A stretch of DNA of 64,000 nt from Misgurnus anguillicaudatus (lineage: Eukaryota; Chordata; Actinopteri; Cypriniformes; Cobitidae). The first letter of the stretch is position 1. Each line of letters begins with the position of its first letter. This document shows, in pieces, positions 32,470-45,852 of this stretch. The notes beneath the pieces were generated by a model. It had not been told where the DNA came from. It did not search any database and saw only the letters and a program-made list of their open reading frames with translations. The translations under genes and the position numbers were made by a program. The stretch lies in contig NW_027395283.1 of NCBI RefSeq assembly GCF_027580225.2, positions 5,770,501 through 5,834,500 on the forward strand, written 5' to 3'.

Positions 32470-33370
32470 GTAAGATTGTGATCTGATGTTCAGACAGAAA
32501 TCACATATAGATTATAGTGAGACTATATAGAGATCATAACATCTGTAATGGATTTATAGACAATAGTCAACATTGAAAGTGGATCATAAAAGTTCATCTT
32601 AGGGTGTTTTCAGACCTGTAGATCGATTGCTTTGTTTTGAAACCGGGGTTACATGTCTACAATGTTGGTTCAGTTCACATACACAAGGCAATATTTCCAA
32701 AAGAACCAGACTTTGTTAATACAAGTCATGTGTGTGTAAACTTTCCTTTAATTTCTCAGAGTGCATCTGTTTATTTTCTATGATTCTGCTTAAATGGTCT
32801 GTCAGGATTAGAGCCCGAAGCCATTTGTTTTGAGAATAATGGCTGGCTGATGAAGTTATTGGCTGGCTTGCCGGCTCAGACAAAACCTTAATGACTGCAG
32901 CAGCCAAACTTTTCATAGCTGCAAATGACTGAAGCTGCCACTACATGTCTACAGATGTCTATGTTATACTGATTAACTAGATCTCAATCTTTCCAGGTAA
33001 TGAGAAAATGAGACTGAGAAAAACTGTAATATAAACACACACTGTTATCAGTATTATTTTATCAGTATATATTAACTAAGTTTTGCACATTTCACTTCAA
33101 TGTACACTGAATCATGCGTCGTGAATTAGCAATGTGGAAACGATGGTTTGTTACTGCAGTTATATCACGTTCAGTGCTATAAATCTCTCCGTTCCAGAAT
33201 ATTTGGTTCATAACATCAATCTTTGATTCAGGTTTGTGCAACTGTGCCCTGAAGATTTAACAAAAGTCTGGGTAGGTCTAAGTTAAAAAAAAAAGTAAGT
33301 AGGAATTAGGAAAAAAATGCATTGCTTCTTCTGTAGCAATTTTAATTGGTCGTCATCCCTGTGAGTCTCT
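32470..33370. other. Flank of the orphan LRR exon
   Basis: Non-coding; no further LRR exon found. Confidence 0.35.
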
Positions 33371-33619
33371 GGCCGTTTCTCAATCTGAAGACTGCAGCCT
33401 CCGGAGGTCGCATTTTTACGCTGCATACGTCATCAAGACTGTCTTATTTCAAAATATTAACAATTATAAAGTTTATTCTTAGTTAATTATAAATTGTTGT
33501 AATATGCGTATGGCTTGCGAATGTAATGCTCAGTTAACTTAAATAAACCAGGCTTGATGACGTATGCAGCCTGCATATGCGCCCTCCGCACGCTGCAACC
33601 TTTGGATTGAGAAATGGCC
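33371..33619. mobile_element. Palindromic MITE
   Basis: Ends GGCCGTTTCTCAATC and GATTGAGAAATGGCC; inner arms pair through GCTGCATACGTCATCAAG / CTTGATGACGTATGCAGC. Confidence 0.7.
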
Positions 33620-34115
33620 TCTGTGTATCGTAGCAACGAGCGAGCACAAGACTGTGCTGTTATGAAACCAGTCGGAAAATAGATCTCGTGTATTGGTTTA
33701 TATATTTTGTGTGTGTATGTCTCTATGTGATAGAATTATTATTTGATGCAAATAATTCTAGCCGGCTCAGCCAAACTTTATCACCTCAATTTGGCTTAGG
33801 AAATTAGGCAGCTGAACTTCTAAATGGTGGAAATGTCAGCGCCTGGCGGCGGCTTCAGGGTCTAGTCAGGATGGACAGAGAGCAGCTTTACGGGATTATT
33901 GTGTAGCTTTTTTGTAAGTGTGGTTATATTACTTCATTTGTTTAAGTAGGAATCAAAACTTGGGTGGGACAACATTCTTAACATGAATCTATGTGGAGAA
34001 GAGCAATTAAAATCTGTTATTAATAGGAACAGATGCACTTTCGTGTTAAATTGCGTTGACGTGCTCACCAGAATTCATCTACAAAAACCTATCAGGTATG
34101 TTCATGGTTAATTAC
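33620..34115. other. Spacer before the long-TIR element
   Basis: Non-coding, nothing recognised. Confidence 0.3.
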
Positions 34116-36319
34116 AACACAGTCTCACACCCTATTCGTCACATACTGCCGTTTGGTCATGACCCCCTCACGTTCATAGCCGACGTTGAGGGTACCCCCT
34201 ATTCGTCGCTTGAAAACGTAGAGGGTCGTCCTATAGATTTGAATGCAAACCCCTCATCTTTGAATTTTGACGAAATGGGTTTATCGGTTTGCCTGCGCAA
34301 TATGGTTTTAGACGATTGATTTTATGCTGCAAATGTGCATTTTGCACAAGCGTGCGGCGCATAAACGATTACTATTGATGCGGTGACCAAACATTTTCGT
34401 GGAGCGGAAACCCTTGTCTGAATCGGTGTATCACGACTTTTCTCTCTCTCTTTTTTATATAGATATATTTGGTATACAATAAAATGACATATTTACAGGG
34501 CTGTATTTGCTGTGTGTTTAAAACATGCCTTAATTAACGTAGGATATTTTATTATTTTCGATCACGCACAGTTGGTCATTCCCCCTCACGTCCATAAGCT
34601 GACGTTGAGGGTACCCCCCAATTCGTCGCATGACAACGTAGAAGGGTCGTCCGCGATATTTGAATCCAAATCCCTCATCTTTGGATTTTGGCGAAATGGG
34701 GGTATTCATGCCTGCGCTGCAAAGTATGTTTTAGGCGATTGATTTTATGGTTCAAATGTGTATTTTGCAGTAGCGTGCGGCTGTTACATTCATTGGTGCG
34801 GTGACTACATTTTCGTGGGGCAGAACCCCTTGTCTAAAGCGGTATCACGACTTTCTCTCTCTTTAAGTTATATGCTCTACATTAAAATGACTGTATATTT
34901 GCTGTATGTTTAATTAAGATAGGACCCAGTCTCAAGGCAGTTCGTGTAATTTAATCTATTGATTCGTGTCCATGGACACGATTTTCCCCTTTTTTCGTGC
35001 CAGTCAGAACGACTTTCAATCTAATGTATTTCAATAGGAAGTATTTTTCGTGCCTGCATCACGGTTTTTTTCCTATTATTTTTTTCGTGTTTATAAGCAC
35101 GAATTTAATCTAATGTATTGCAATAGTATATACCAGGGAGCTGTGTTGTTTTACTTTATTTGTCATTAATTGATTACACTTTAAACGCTACTTTACTCAA
35201 CATTTAATCAGGAGATGTTTATCCTTTTTTATTTGTTTAATATTCTGCATGATTGTTGTAAACCATTGTAAACCATCGTCAGCGGTACAAAATTGTTAAT
35301 TTACGAGAATGCAGAGTTTTTCTACTGCCATCGTTTACAAATGTTGCCGTTTTTTCTGAGAAATATTGATTTTTCGATCGGTTTCGTGTGTCAAATACAA
35401 GAGTAAATACTACAGTACCCATGAGCCTTATCGACATCTACTATGGTGAAGGCACCAGCTAAAACTACATGTGGGCCCGCTGCAGATGCACAATATTTTC
35501 TCAACACATGAACACTAACGTGTGCTTGATAATTCAACAATACGATGTTATGGCCATCAATTTTGATTGTTTCTACTTTGATTGTAAAAAAAAAATAAGT
35601 CAGTTTCGGACGCCTGCATTTCCCAGAATCCTCTCTGCCTCCGTTGCTATGGAATCTGAGCCAGTCCTCTTTGCTATTGGGTGATTTCTTCTTCGGTACT
35701 CGTGACAGGGATTCTCTCATTACGCGAAAATCACTGCCAGGTGAGTCACGATGCTTTCGTTTAAAGTTCACTATTTGTTTAAATGTTATAATTCACGCCT
35801 TTCTTTTGGCATTAGGCTGACATTGCCATACCCGTACGAAAATTAACCATGTTTTTGTGGTAAAAGTGTAGTAACTACGGTTTGTGTATCGATTATTTGC
35901 AAAATGGTTTTAGTAAACCAAACATGGTTTAACTTTTTTTTTCAAATTCATGGTTCTTTCTTAACTGTAGTAAACAATGGTTAATTTTTGCAAGGGAAGT
36001 CTAATTAAAGTCCCATTAATAAGCTAACGTTAACCTAGTTTAAGTTATCAACCTTTAGGTTTAACTTAACGTGGTCATTGCTTTATTGTGTGAGCTTAAT
36101 ATAGTCTAAAGTTTTAATATTTGTCTTATAATATTTGAAAGAAAATAGGAATCCCCACTATTGGGGTACACTATTTAAGCCTTATATTAGAGCTAATTTA
36201 CACTACATAATAAACATTTTCTGTTCTCCCTGCAGATCCTGTCATTCGAATCACCTGTTACAACTTAGATTTAACGTTGCTTATTTTATAAACCCAAAGG
36301 CACTTTTAAGAGCCATCCA
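34116..36319 (+). repeat. Left long terminal inverted repeat
   Basis: Made of two related subunits of about 300 bp (about 34140-34460 and 34575-34860, each with GACGTTGAGGGTACCCCC and TATCACGACTTT). Then comes a region with the palindrome GTGTCCATGGACAC and scattered TTCGTG motifs (34965-35110), then a promoter-like part (35590-35740), and an inner end near 36319. Short frames in it have no protein features. Confidence 0.85.
35625..35740 (+). promoter_or_regulatory. TIR-borne promoter and first exon, left copy
   Basis: A GC-richer island has TTTCCCAGAATCC, GTTGCTATGG (RFX-like) and CTATTGGG (inverted CCAAT). It is followed by a short presumed exon ending CCAG|GTGAGT at 35740. An acceptor TCTCCCTGCAG at 36235 then opens the exon that contains the transposase ATG at 36436. 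Inferred from motifs and splice signals. Confidence 0.5.
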
Positions 36320-39300
36320 TCCTCTCTTTCTTTATCATTTTCTGTCTATTTCTTGCAACCTATCTCTATATACTGCATTTGTTGTACCTGTCTGTCCAGC
36401 TGTGTGTTTGTCCTTCTGTCTTTGTCTGCTTTGCAATGGCCACCAGATATACCCCTCACAAACAGGATCCCCGCTACCAAGAGGGGAGGCTCATGGCTCT
36501 TGAGCTGAACCATGACCACATTCTAGCTGAAGCCAAGGTTAGAGTTTTTATTTACCTGTTAGTTTATACTTAAACATAATGGATGTGGGACAACTGAAAA
36601 TAAAAATGATAAATATGGAAAAGAGATGAGTGTTGAAGATTTCATACGGTATATTGTAATAGCAACTTATTTAGCAACTAACATCCTATAATGCTCTGTG
36701 GCATGTTTTAATAAGGTAATATATTTTGGAAAAGAGAGGTTTCATCCCCTGAGTTTCAGAGACTTGGAGAATCTATGCCAAGGCTTATTTAGGTGTTTCA
36801 ATACTTACACTATGCTGTGTTTCCTTTTAGTTGTTGCATGTCTTTCACGTCCTGTACCTTTATTAGTCTTACAAGAAATATTCACTTCAACACACAGAGA
36901 GCAGCTGTGGAGACGAAACGTTTATGCCCTAGAAGAGACCCTTCACAGACCTCTAAAAGGATCTTTGTTGGCTGGGGCATGCCGAGTCCTTGGGAGGCAA
37001 GGAGGGGTGACGCCAAGCCTCAGCTACAGGTTATATCTGAATTATTTCAAAATTGTAGGAATTGAAATGTAAATGGTGGACCAAATCAAATTACGGAATA
37101 ACATTGTAATTGTATTTGAGTATTAACAGTTTAAAACATTTCAATATGATAAAACACATAAAAAATTGAGTATAACACTTAAGTATACTATCATGTCAAG
37201 TACTTGGTAATGTCTTTACCAAATGCTTAACAGAAATACATCTGATTTCATAAACAGTTCTGTATATAAGTTGAAAAAGATCATGTATGTAGTGATAGCC
37301 TAACCTGTTCTGTGTACTGTTACAGTCAGTTTTACAGGTTGAGTGCTTCCTGTCATCCAGTGTGGAGTTTCCACCTAACTGTACCCTCAGCAAAACTAAA
37401 TCCTCATGAGGAATTTGGTAAATCGCATTTATTAATTTGAGTTTAATATTATTTAGTCAATAATATTAAACTTTAATTACTTAAAGTATGCTTGCTAAGA
37501 ATTAATGCACAGTGCCCTGCTATATGGTTTAAGATGCATGTTTTTGGGGGGATTTGAGAAACCAGATAAAAACACATTTAAGAGAAAAGTAAATCTAGGA
37601 CCTTCTTGCTGTGAGGTGATAGTGCTAAACATTGAGCCACTATGCAATCCTATACAAAAAAAAATCAAACCTAGAATCCAACTAAATCTTGAATAGTCTG
37701 GGTTAGTGTATTATTTTTATATGAGTTATTCACCTAGAATAATGTTATTTTATTTTTCTCCCTAGGTGCAGAGAGTGGTTCTGTGGGGACCGTGGTGTAT
37801 TACGTCACAAAAAACAGCCACTCCACAATAGGGAATGTGTAATTTAATAGGTTTTTTGAATCCATCCGTCCAACCAAATGCATCATTAAAGGGGAAGATG
37901 GATATTGCACTCAACACAAGGTATGTTCTCACAAAAGCCCTAATTTTGATGTTTTTATTTGTCTTCAGCCAGTAACAGGTAATCTAAACTAGTGGTTTTC
38001 TTTCTTTTTGGCAGTCGGCAAGATGACATACTGCTGTTGTAAACGCACAAACGTAATAATGCTTTCAGGCAAACCAATCATTTTAATTACCATCAATGGT
38101 AAAACCATTCACAGTTTAGATTTCCATTTTAGATTTGATGTTTTTCACACTATGTTTTGATGTTTTCAATGCTGTGGCATTGTGCAGTAGAGTCAAAGTG
38201 CATTGTATAGCACATTACAATCCAAGTAGGGCATCGTGAGCAAGGCCTGTTGTGGGAGTCTAAACGGGGGTCAACTGCACACAATTTATGTTTAGTTATT
38301 AATTATTTATTTTGTGATTTTAGATATGTTCATCATTCACCAGTTCTCACTTCCCTGGACTTCAACCTTGCTACACACATGGTATCGTTATTAATCGAAA
38401 CAAAGACAGATATCTTTATGTTTTTGTTCTCTGCAGACAAACAAAAAATATTAGCTGTTGCAAAGCAATTTGGTGAGTTAGCAAATGGTACTACTCGAGA
38501 AGTTAGGCAGAAGGAGTGCTATACTGGGATTATAGAAACTTATAAGATGTCTCTTAAACATTCACAATGTGCAGAATGAACTAACTGTTATAAAATATAG
38601 TACGTGATAAATGTTTTTTTTTCCAAGGGCGTTTTGACTTGCATCAGCCACTGTATGTCTGTTAAACATGCAAACAGCAAAGGACCCCAGACCTGAAAGA
38701 CCTTCTGAGGAGTGGATATTGACCAGCTTCAATAAACACCACCACACTTTACATACTGGACCTCCTGATCTCCTTTCAAGAACTCAAGGTCATCTCTCCA
38801 AGATTCTCCAGACAAGCCTTCGCAAAGCTGCTGGAGCATCGCACGAAGTGTGGAGGAAGAGTAAGTGTAAATGTTATCATTTTATTCAAAACTCAATAAG
38901 CAGACAATATCACAATTACTATTTCATTCTATATATCTTCCAGTCTGGATATATCAAGGGCGATGCACTGCAACGCAGCTTCTTGGAGTTTTCATACTCT
39001 TCATTTGAATCAGACCAGCTCTGGTGTGGTGCTCCTTTCACCTGCCCAGCCTGAACGCTAGAATTGTTGGCTGCATCAGCAGATCGAAACAGAAAGCTAT
39101 ATCACTTTTGCCCAAACAGAAGGTGGTCTTTATTCCAGTATTTTTATTGGTTTATTTATTTACTTGAATTGATGGATATTCTATTTTTCTTTCTTAGCTC
39201 TGGTGTTCCTGTTTTTTGTTTTCTTTTTTGAGGGTCTTTTTGTGGCTGAAGACAGTGTGGTGTCTAGATTTGTCAACACCATACAAAAAGCACTGAAAAT

Positions 39301-41993
39301 GCAATTTGAATCATAACTTGACAAAATAGTTGTTACACAAAAAAATCTTGTTCGGAGTTGATTTCTACTTTTGCCTACCAAGTACTCCTAAATCAAATTA
39401 GGAATAAATGCCATATACTGTATTGTATGACACCATCACTTTAATTTGATTTGTTGTGTTTGTTGTGTGTTTCATAGACTGTGGCTTGCAAATATTGGCC
39501 ATACTTGAAGAAAGTTGCTAGTGTCCTTCCTGATCTTCAGGAGCTGACCTCAATGAAACCTTTTCTTAATGTTATGCATGCTTGAGCCACGCTACAAAGT
39601 GTGAGGTATGTATAATATTTTTGCTTCATATGTACATGTGTAATGTACATTCATAAGAAATAGAAGTTAATGGCTTGACTACATTATTTAGATTCTGTTT
39701 GGCATAACCATTTCTTGTACAGGTTGTAAAAGCCCTTTGAGGACAAATGTGATATTGGGCTATATAAATAAAATTTATTTGAATTGAATTAGTCTTGAAT
39801 TCTTAAATTAGTCTTCCACCATTTATTCACAGATTAAATGAAGTGGTAGGAACAGGGACAACCACCGGTGTGTGGAACAAGTGAACAGCTGCCTATCACG
39901 TTGTGCCCGTACAACCAAATGTATGTCCACAGCAGGTGATCAGAGTGTTTGTAAGATTTTTGCATACTTTTTTATATTGAGCATCATACCCTCATTATTT
40001 TCTTTCAACGGCAGGGGTGGACATGCTTACATTGCATGCAATGGGCTGAAACCATAAAAAGTATCTCTCTACATCAGGCACTTTCCACAATATATGTGAA
40101 AGTAAGTTTTTATTTTTTTATAAATGTTTTGTGTGTCTTTTAGTTGTTGTGTGCATTTTGCATGTTGTTAATTGTACAATGTACAACAATCCTGATTATT
40201 GAATAACACTGTTCATCAGACATCCAGCACGAGACTGCAAGGCTAGCAGAACTAAAAACAAAGCTACATCGCACAGATAAAGGGGCATCACAATGGCTTT
40301 CTGATGTGAAAGAATGGGTAGCTCATGGTAAGTGAGACCAATATTCTTCCCACTACTATGTGAATTTTTTATTTGATATTTGATATTTTGATATTAAACA
40401 AGTGCCAAAGATGGTAGGCTTATCATCTATTTCTTAACCTCCTAAGACCTGGTGTGTCCATATACATGGACATCACGTTTTTTGTTGTTTGCATCATAAT
40501 ACTTTATTCTGTGTAACTGGAACCTGGTACACAAACATGAACAATTACACTGCTTCATTTTCAGAAAAAAATATTTGGTTAATATATTTATATATTTTTC
40601 CTGACCCCAAATAGCTGGAAGAAATCTAAAATGCAAGCCAAACCAAAGCTCGGGTCTTAGGAGGTTAAACAGTTGGTGACATCTCCTGCCACCAAAAACA
40701 AGCCAACTTCATCTCACCATCAGATGTTATTGCACATTTATGTTGTGTTTATGTTTATTATAGTTTCTTTGCAGGAACCATACATATCAAGTAAAGTTGT
40801 TTAAACCATTAAAATGGCTTTTATATACAAATGTATCCTCTGAAATGTTTGTGTGTTGTTTAAACAGTGAATTTGCTTTCATTATCACTTCTACAGAGAC
40901 ATCAGAAACATCTCATGCCAGTAAAGGCACCACACACAGAGAACTTCAGCAGTCAATTGAGGGGCTTTATCTTGGTGTGATGCTCTGCAAGCAAACTCTC
41001 TACCGTCAGAATGGTATAACTATTATAATTTAATAGCTTGATAAATTCAAGCTAATGTATGCATCCTACTTTCCAACAACAATTACATGGAATTAGCATT
41101 TAATTCTGAACTCTGTTCTTGAAAAGTCTAGTCTGTAGGATTTATGTAGCTGTAACATTTTAGCTTCCTCCCCTAAATGGATCTTTCAGTTACCTCTTTG
41201 TCAATCTAAATTGTAATTTTCACATAAAATTCAATTGCTGCTTTCCCTTTTGCTTGTAAAATTTTTTCTTGGTGAACAGTTCACAAACCCCTGTACTTGT
41301 CTTTCTAGACAGCAGCAAGCTTCCCTAACTGGAGAGAGCAGTGTGTCTCAGATATGGCCGCGGGACCTTCATGGCAGTGGTATGTCACTATTCGGGTACT
41401 TCACAAGAATTTATTTACAGTTTTGTTTTATAGAGTATTCTGAACAAAAGCATGCTACATAGTCAGTGTTAAAATATTCATTTAATTTATTGGTGTTTGC
41501 TTATTATGTATCATTTTGTAAAAAGTATGCATAATGCTATTATGCAATATTGTCTCAAAGTAACATCTAACTGTTATTGATTCTTAGCAAACATTTCAGT
41601 CAAGAAACGATTGCATGACCAAGTGATGTTGACAATGCGACTGCAAGAGGAAAGGGGCATTGTGGTGTTGGAGATGGCTCAACAATACACATGGTTGCAG
41701 AGCCTGGCAGTGGCTCTCAAGCACAAGATGGCTGAGGAGGGTAAGTTAAATAAAAATCCTGTCAATTCAAAGTATGAATAAAGAAGTCACCCTCAGTCTC
41801 CGAACTTGGATGGAGTAGAACGGTTATTGCTCTGTTTACCATGGTCATTTGGCTTGTACATAATAAAATAGGCATTATAGTTGTTCACAACAAATACAGC
41901 TTTGCTAGACTGTGATTTAGGTAGTACTAGTTTAACACAGGACAGAGTTAAATATTTAACACAATGCCAGTTTCTTTAACTCACAAAAGTGTT

Positions 41994-42295
41994 AAAGGGG
42001 TCATATTATGACATGTTTTATTGTGTGAAATAAATGTTTGGTGTCCCCAGAATGCATATGTGAAGTTTTAGCTTAAAATACCCCACAGATAATTTATTAT
42101 AGCATGTTAAAATTGCCACTTTGTAAGTGCGAGCAAAAACGTGCCGTTTTGGAGTGTGTGCTTTAAAGGAAACAGCCAACATCTAAACCTGAGCTAAGAA
42201 AAAAACACATAACACAGAGATGGTGATGGAGAGAATAAAGTAAAAGATTGCAGATCTTCATCAGTGTTACTTTTTAACACACTTTAAGATTGGGA

Positions 42296-42373
<78 letters not shown>

Positions 42374-42770
42374 CCCACCAGTGTTCGTTTAACTAGAGTT
42401 CAAGGACAACAAACACAAAAAGTTTATAAAAGTTCATTACAGTTAAAATCGGAGCATTAAAAATTAGTTTAAATAATTTAGTTTCACTAAATGACAGGCG
42501 ACCAGCCCAAACGGAAGACTGAAATGTGTGGGTGGACTGTAATTGCATCTTTAACTGTATGTTCACAACGCTGATGGAGACTGCTTAAAAAAAACGCTCT
42601 GGCTGCCCTGCAAACGACGCTTTAGAAAAAGAGTAGCGGACACTCGAATACATTCTCTGGAATCCTTTTCCACCTTGTGATTGGTTGCCGCCGAATGTTT
42701 TCTCTGACTTCCGGCCACATTAACGCTCTCGTCGGTGGCGGTGTGAACGCATAGTAAGGAAACTGGCATT
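41994..42770. repeat. Intron with MITE end and (TA)n microsatellite
   Basis: TTAAAGGGGTCATATTATG at about 41994 is the start of a common TTAA-type fish MITE. A pure (TA)n run of about 37 units is at 42299-42372; beyond it is GC-richer sequence of unclear origin. All lie in the last intron of the transposase gene. Confidence 0.6.
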
Positions 42771-43215
42771 ATTTACTCTGTCAATTAACTCCAACTCTGA
42801 ACAACAATTTACTCTGAATATGTTAAATTTACTCTTTAGGTGTTCAATTCAAGTCAGAAATGTTTAACACTGAAATTTTTACTTTCCAATTTTGCTGTGT
42901 ACTTAAGCACAACTATATTAAAGAAGAAAACGGTTAACCAAAAGGACCTATCAGACATTGGCTGAAACACAAAATGCTTTTTTCTGGTTTTGGTCTTTCT
43001 ACATTAAATTACCTCAGTGATCCATCATGTTGCCTCAGTTTATACAGAATCATCTAGCCGGGTACCATTGCAACAATGCACAGAAAAATGACAGCCATTC
43101 TTGTATGTAGATTTGAATGGGTGAAATTTGTTACTCTATTGAAGTTCTTTGGCCTCAAAAAGCAAAATTAATATCAAGTTAGTTTGTCTTTAATGTAATC
43201 TCATTTGTATTTTAG

Positions 43216-43412
43216 ACAAGGGAAATGAAGGACTTTGCTGTCTCTTAAGAAGAAGATCGTCAGTGGTGACAGAAGGGTTACAAGTCGTCCTTCAACAATA
43301 CAAGACTCCATTAGGTCTTGAGGCCTCTGTCCTTCTACATGTTGAAGAAGAAGATCAAAGTGACCTCAGCAGTCCAGATACCAGCGAGGATGAAGAGGAA
43401 AACATAATTTAG
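43216..43412 (+). CDS. Terminal exon of the KDZ transposase gene, still open
   Basis: Follows TTTTAG, completes a Gly/Asp-type split codon and reads KGNEGLCCLLRRRSSVVTEG, then a Leu/Gln-rich helix and an acidic tail ending SEDEEENII and TAG at 43410. This and the exons at 40220, 40897 and 41588 have no stops, unlike the middle of the gene, so decay is uneven. Confidence 0.65.
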
Positions 43413-45254
43413 GTATTTTATTTATTTATTTATTTATTTGTTTGTTTGTATGTTTGTTCTCAAAAATTTACCAGAGGCTATTCCATCAAAGTGGATAAAG
43501 GAAAAGATTTTTGATAAGTCTCACAAATTTAAGTGGGAGTTCTGTTCCATTACTGTGGCTTAAGCCCAGTTCAGATCAAAGATTCACAACAAGACAAAGC
43601 TGTTTTAAAAGTTACAGGGGGAAGTTTTAGCAACATGAACTGGCTCATCTCAGCTCTACTCAAGCCAGCTAATGGGGTTGCTGCAACACAGCTTTTCAAT
43701 TTGCCAGCTGCTGGTTTTAGAAGGTTTCAACACATAGTCAGCTTGTAACAGAGTCAACTGGTCAAGTCACTATTCAACTAAGTCAACTATTGGCTGGTTC
43801 AAGTTTTGGACGAAAGAAAGTGGGGAACAATTAGTTTATTTGTTTGAGGAACAGCTGTGTCTGTTTGCCTAAAAACGTAAAATGTACTTAACTCTTCAGG
43901 GCACCTTATGTGCATTGTGCACGAGCTCACTATATACCTATTCTGGCTCGGTTAAAGTCAACATGGACTTGTAATTGCTATATTACACTGACTTTCACTG
44001 TAGGCTCAAGCCATTTCACTGACAATGTTAATTTAAGCAAGGCTTTTTCAAGTGAGCACAGCTTTCCTTAGCTGCATTGATGGAATATCCCCATTACTGT
44101 TACATTAAATCACATTTTTGTGTAATTAATAATGCTTTACACACTTAAAACAGCTGAACTTAACCTTCTTTTCCTACCTCTTGCTTTCCCAGATAGAAAC
44201 TGCACAAAGGACTGCGTTTAAGGAAATGGACTTGGCATATATCTGTGTAGTGTTAGTATGCTAACTACATTATTATCTGTATGCATCCTATATTGTTGAA
44301 ATGTTCAACCTGTGTCTAGATTATCAAGCATGTTATTTAGCACGTTGATGCTCCTTAAATATGCACAAACATCTCAATATAGGTGCAACCATTGTATGAT
44401 ATTATCAGATGTAATAATTGAACTTATGTTATATTTGGATAGTGTATTCATAATTTGTGTTTTTAAAGTTGCTAATGGGCATTGTTAGCCACATCACAAA
44501 CTCACTGTTAAAACACTGCTTATTGTGCCTTTTTGTGTTTATGTACTTGCATTGGTGCAGTAATATCGATGTTATGCAGTAAGGTCATTGGTGTGTTTTA
44601 CAATGGCTTTGAACAGAGCTCAGTCCAATCAGAATAATCATTGATAATAAAGTAAGTTTTATAATGGGTAAGTTGATATGAAATATTGTAAGCACATTCA
44701 TCAGGATGACTTTGCTGACCTTGTGACCTTTATTACCACATTTAGGCCAAAATGTGAAAACTCTACTTGATTGAGTGTATTATAGGATTGTGCACCATTG
44801 AAGATAAACATCATAAATTCTTTCTTAAAGATGGATAATTTGTTGGCCATGTGTCTGTCACTATCAGTTCTGTTCTTATAAGCACATTGTACATTAAAGA
44901 CTATAGTATGCAAAAGAAAAATACACTAGATTTATATTTTATGATTACACTTATATTGTGTATTACTACATTTGATAGATAACTTTATTCCCTGTTCTGC
45001 TGGTGGTTTTCAAGTGAACTTCACAGTCTAGTGTTATTAAATTCAGCCTTATGGCTTGATTGACAAATTTGCATTTCATGTATTTTCATTGCTTTTATTG
45101 TGAAAGACAAAAAATAAAGTGTTTCTAAACATGAGCATATTATGTTTTTACTTGTTCATACATTTTTAGTTAAAAACAAAATGTGATTATGCATATTTAT
45201 ATGGGGTTTCTTGGTTAATTTGACAACAGACTGCATTATATAATAAATGCATTA
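43413..45254 (+). other. 3'UTR and spacer of the KDZ element
   Basis: No exon. AATAAA at about 45113 is the best polyadenylation candidate for the transposase transcript. Confidence 0.35.
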
Positions 45255-45262
45255 CTTTAAAG

Positions 45263-45434
45263 CAGGGGTGGGCATTCCTGGTCCTGGAGGGCTACTGTCC
45301 TGCAATGTTTAGCGCCAACCTTAATCAAACCTTTGATTGCAGCCTTTGATTAGGGTTTTCAGGTGTGTTTGATTAAGGTTGGCGCTAAACTTTGCAGGAC
45401 AGTAGCCCTCCAGAACCAGGAATGCCCACCCCTG
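45263..45434. mobile_element. hAT MITE with perfect target duplication CTTTAAAG
   Basis: 172 bp, ends CAGGGGTGGGCATTCCTGG / CCAGGAATGCCCACCCCTG, near-perfect palindrome. 8-bp repeats at 45255-45262 and 45435-45442. Confidence 0.92.
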
Positions 45435-45712
45435 CTTTAAAGCATTGGTCTCCAACAAGGTTGCCCTGTGAATTGTCTGCCAAAGCACACTCTGGACTAT
45501 TTATGTATTACATATTTTATATTAGCTTGGCTTCTTTTATGTATGTTTACATTTTAAACAATTATAAAACATCAAGTAAAATAAAATAAAAATCACCAAG
45601 TAAAGCAAAAAAGTTTTAGTAGACTATTTAAAAAACGTGGCCCTGCAGAATTGTTTTATCCATTGTGGTAGCCCTTGCTCACAAAAAGGTTGGAGACCCA
45701 TGCTTTAAGGCA

Positions 45713-45852
45713 GGGGTCAACAATCCTGCTCCCGATGGGTCGGTGTCTCTGCAGAGTTTAGCCCCAACCCTAATCAAATACACCTGAAGGGCTGGAGCTA
45801 AACTCTGCAGAGACACCAGCCCTCCAGGAGCAAGATTGGTGACCCTTCCTTT
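45713..45852. mobile_element. hAT MITE relative (diverged)
   Basis: Starts CAGGGGTCAACAATCCTG and ends GATTGGTGACCCTT; interior arms CTCTGCAGAG(A/T) pair. Flanks are only partly alike, so the exact ends are uncertain. Confidence 0.65.

Larger units (their letters stand above)
36436..43412 (+). pseudogene. KDZ-type transposase, about 16 exons, decayed
   Basis: Exons read by eye: 36436-36537, 36898-37029, 37338-37417 (weak), 37766-37920, 38015-38098, 38628-38860, 38944-39119, 39198-39300, 39478-39605, 39833-39935, 40015-40101, 40220-40327, 40897-41013, 41309-41377, 41588-41740, 43216-43412. Most neighbouring phases agree. Family-like blocks: a Cys-type segment WFCGDRGVLRHKKQPLHNREC; CCCKRTNVIMLSGKPIILITI; TLYILDLLISFQELKVISPR; DALQRSFLEFSYSSFE; VACKYWPYLKKVASVLPDLQ; VEQVNSCLSRCARTTKCMST; LQQSIEGLYLGVMLCKQTLY; and a C-terminal CLLRRRSSVVTEGL with an acidic tail. 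In-frame stops at 37845, 38663, 38720, 39052, 39583, 40047 and 41326, plus frameshifts. Expected role: DDE-type transposase. The part between 39300 and 39478 seems deleted. Confidence 0.7.

Noticed and set aside
34056..34742. Two similar frames of 87 and 76 codons in the left TIR
   Set aside because: They resemble each other only because the TIR contains duplicated units; no splice or protein features, and the same DNA exists inverted at the right end.
35391..35771. 126-codon minus-strand frame in the left TIR
   Set aside because: It overlaps the promoter-like island and is mirrored in the right TIR; no domain seen.
38250..38579. 109-codon plus-strand frame within the KDZ gene
   Set aside because: It falls between exons 38015-38098 and 38628-38860, which already join in phase. 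No family-like block seen, so treated as intron.
42299..42372. (TA)n run as a functional signal
   Set aside because: A plain microsatellite; likely polymorphic and without specific meaning.
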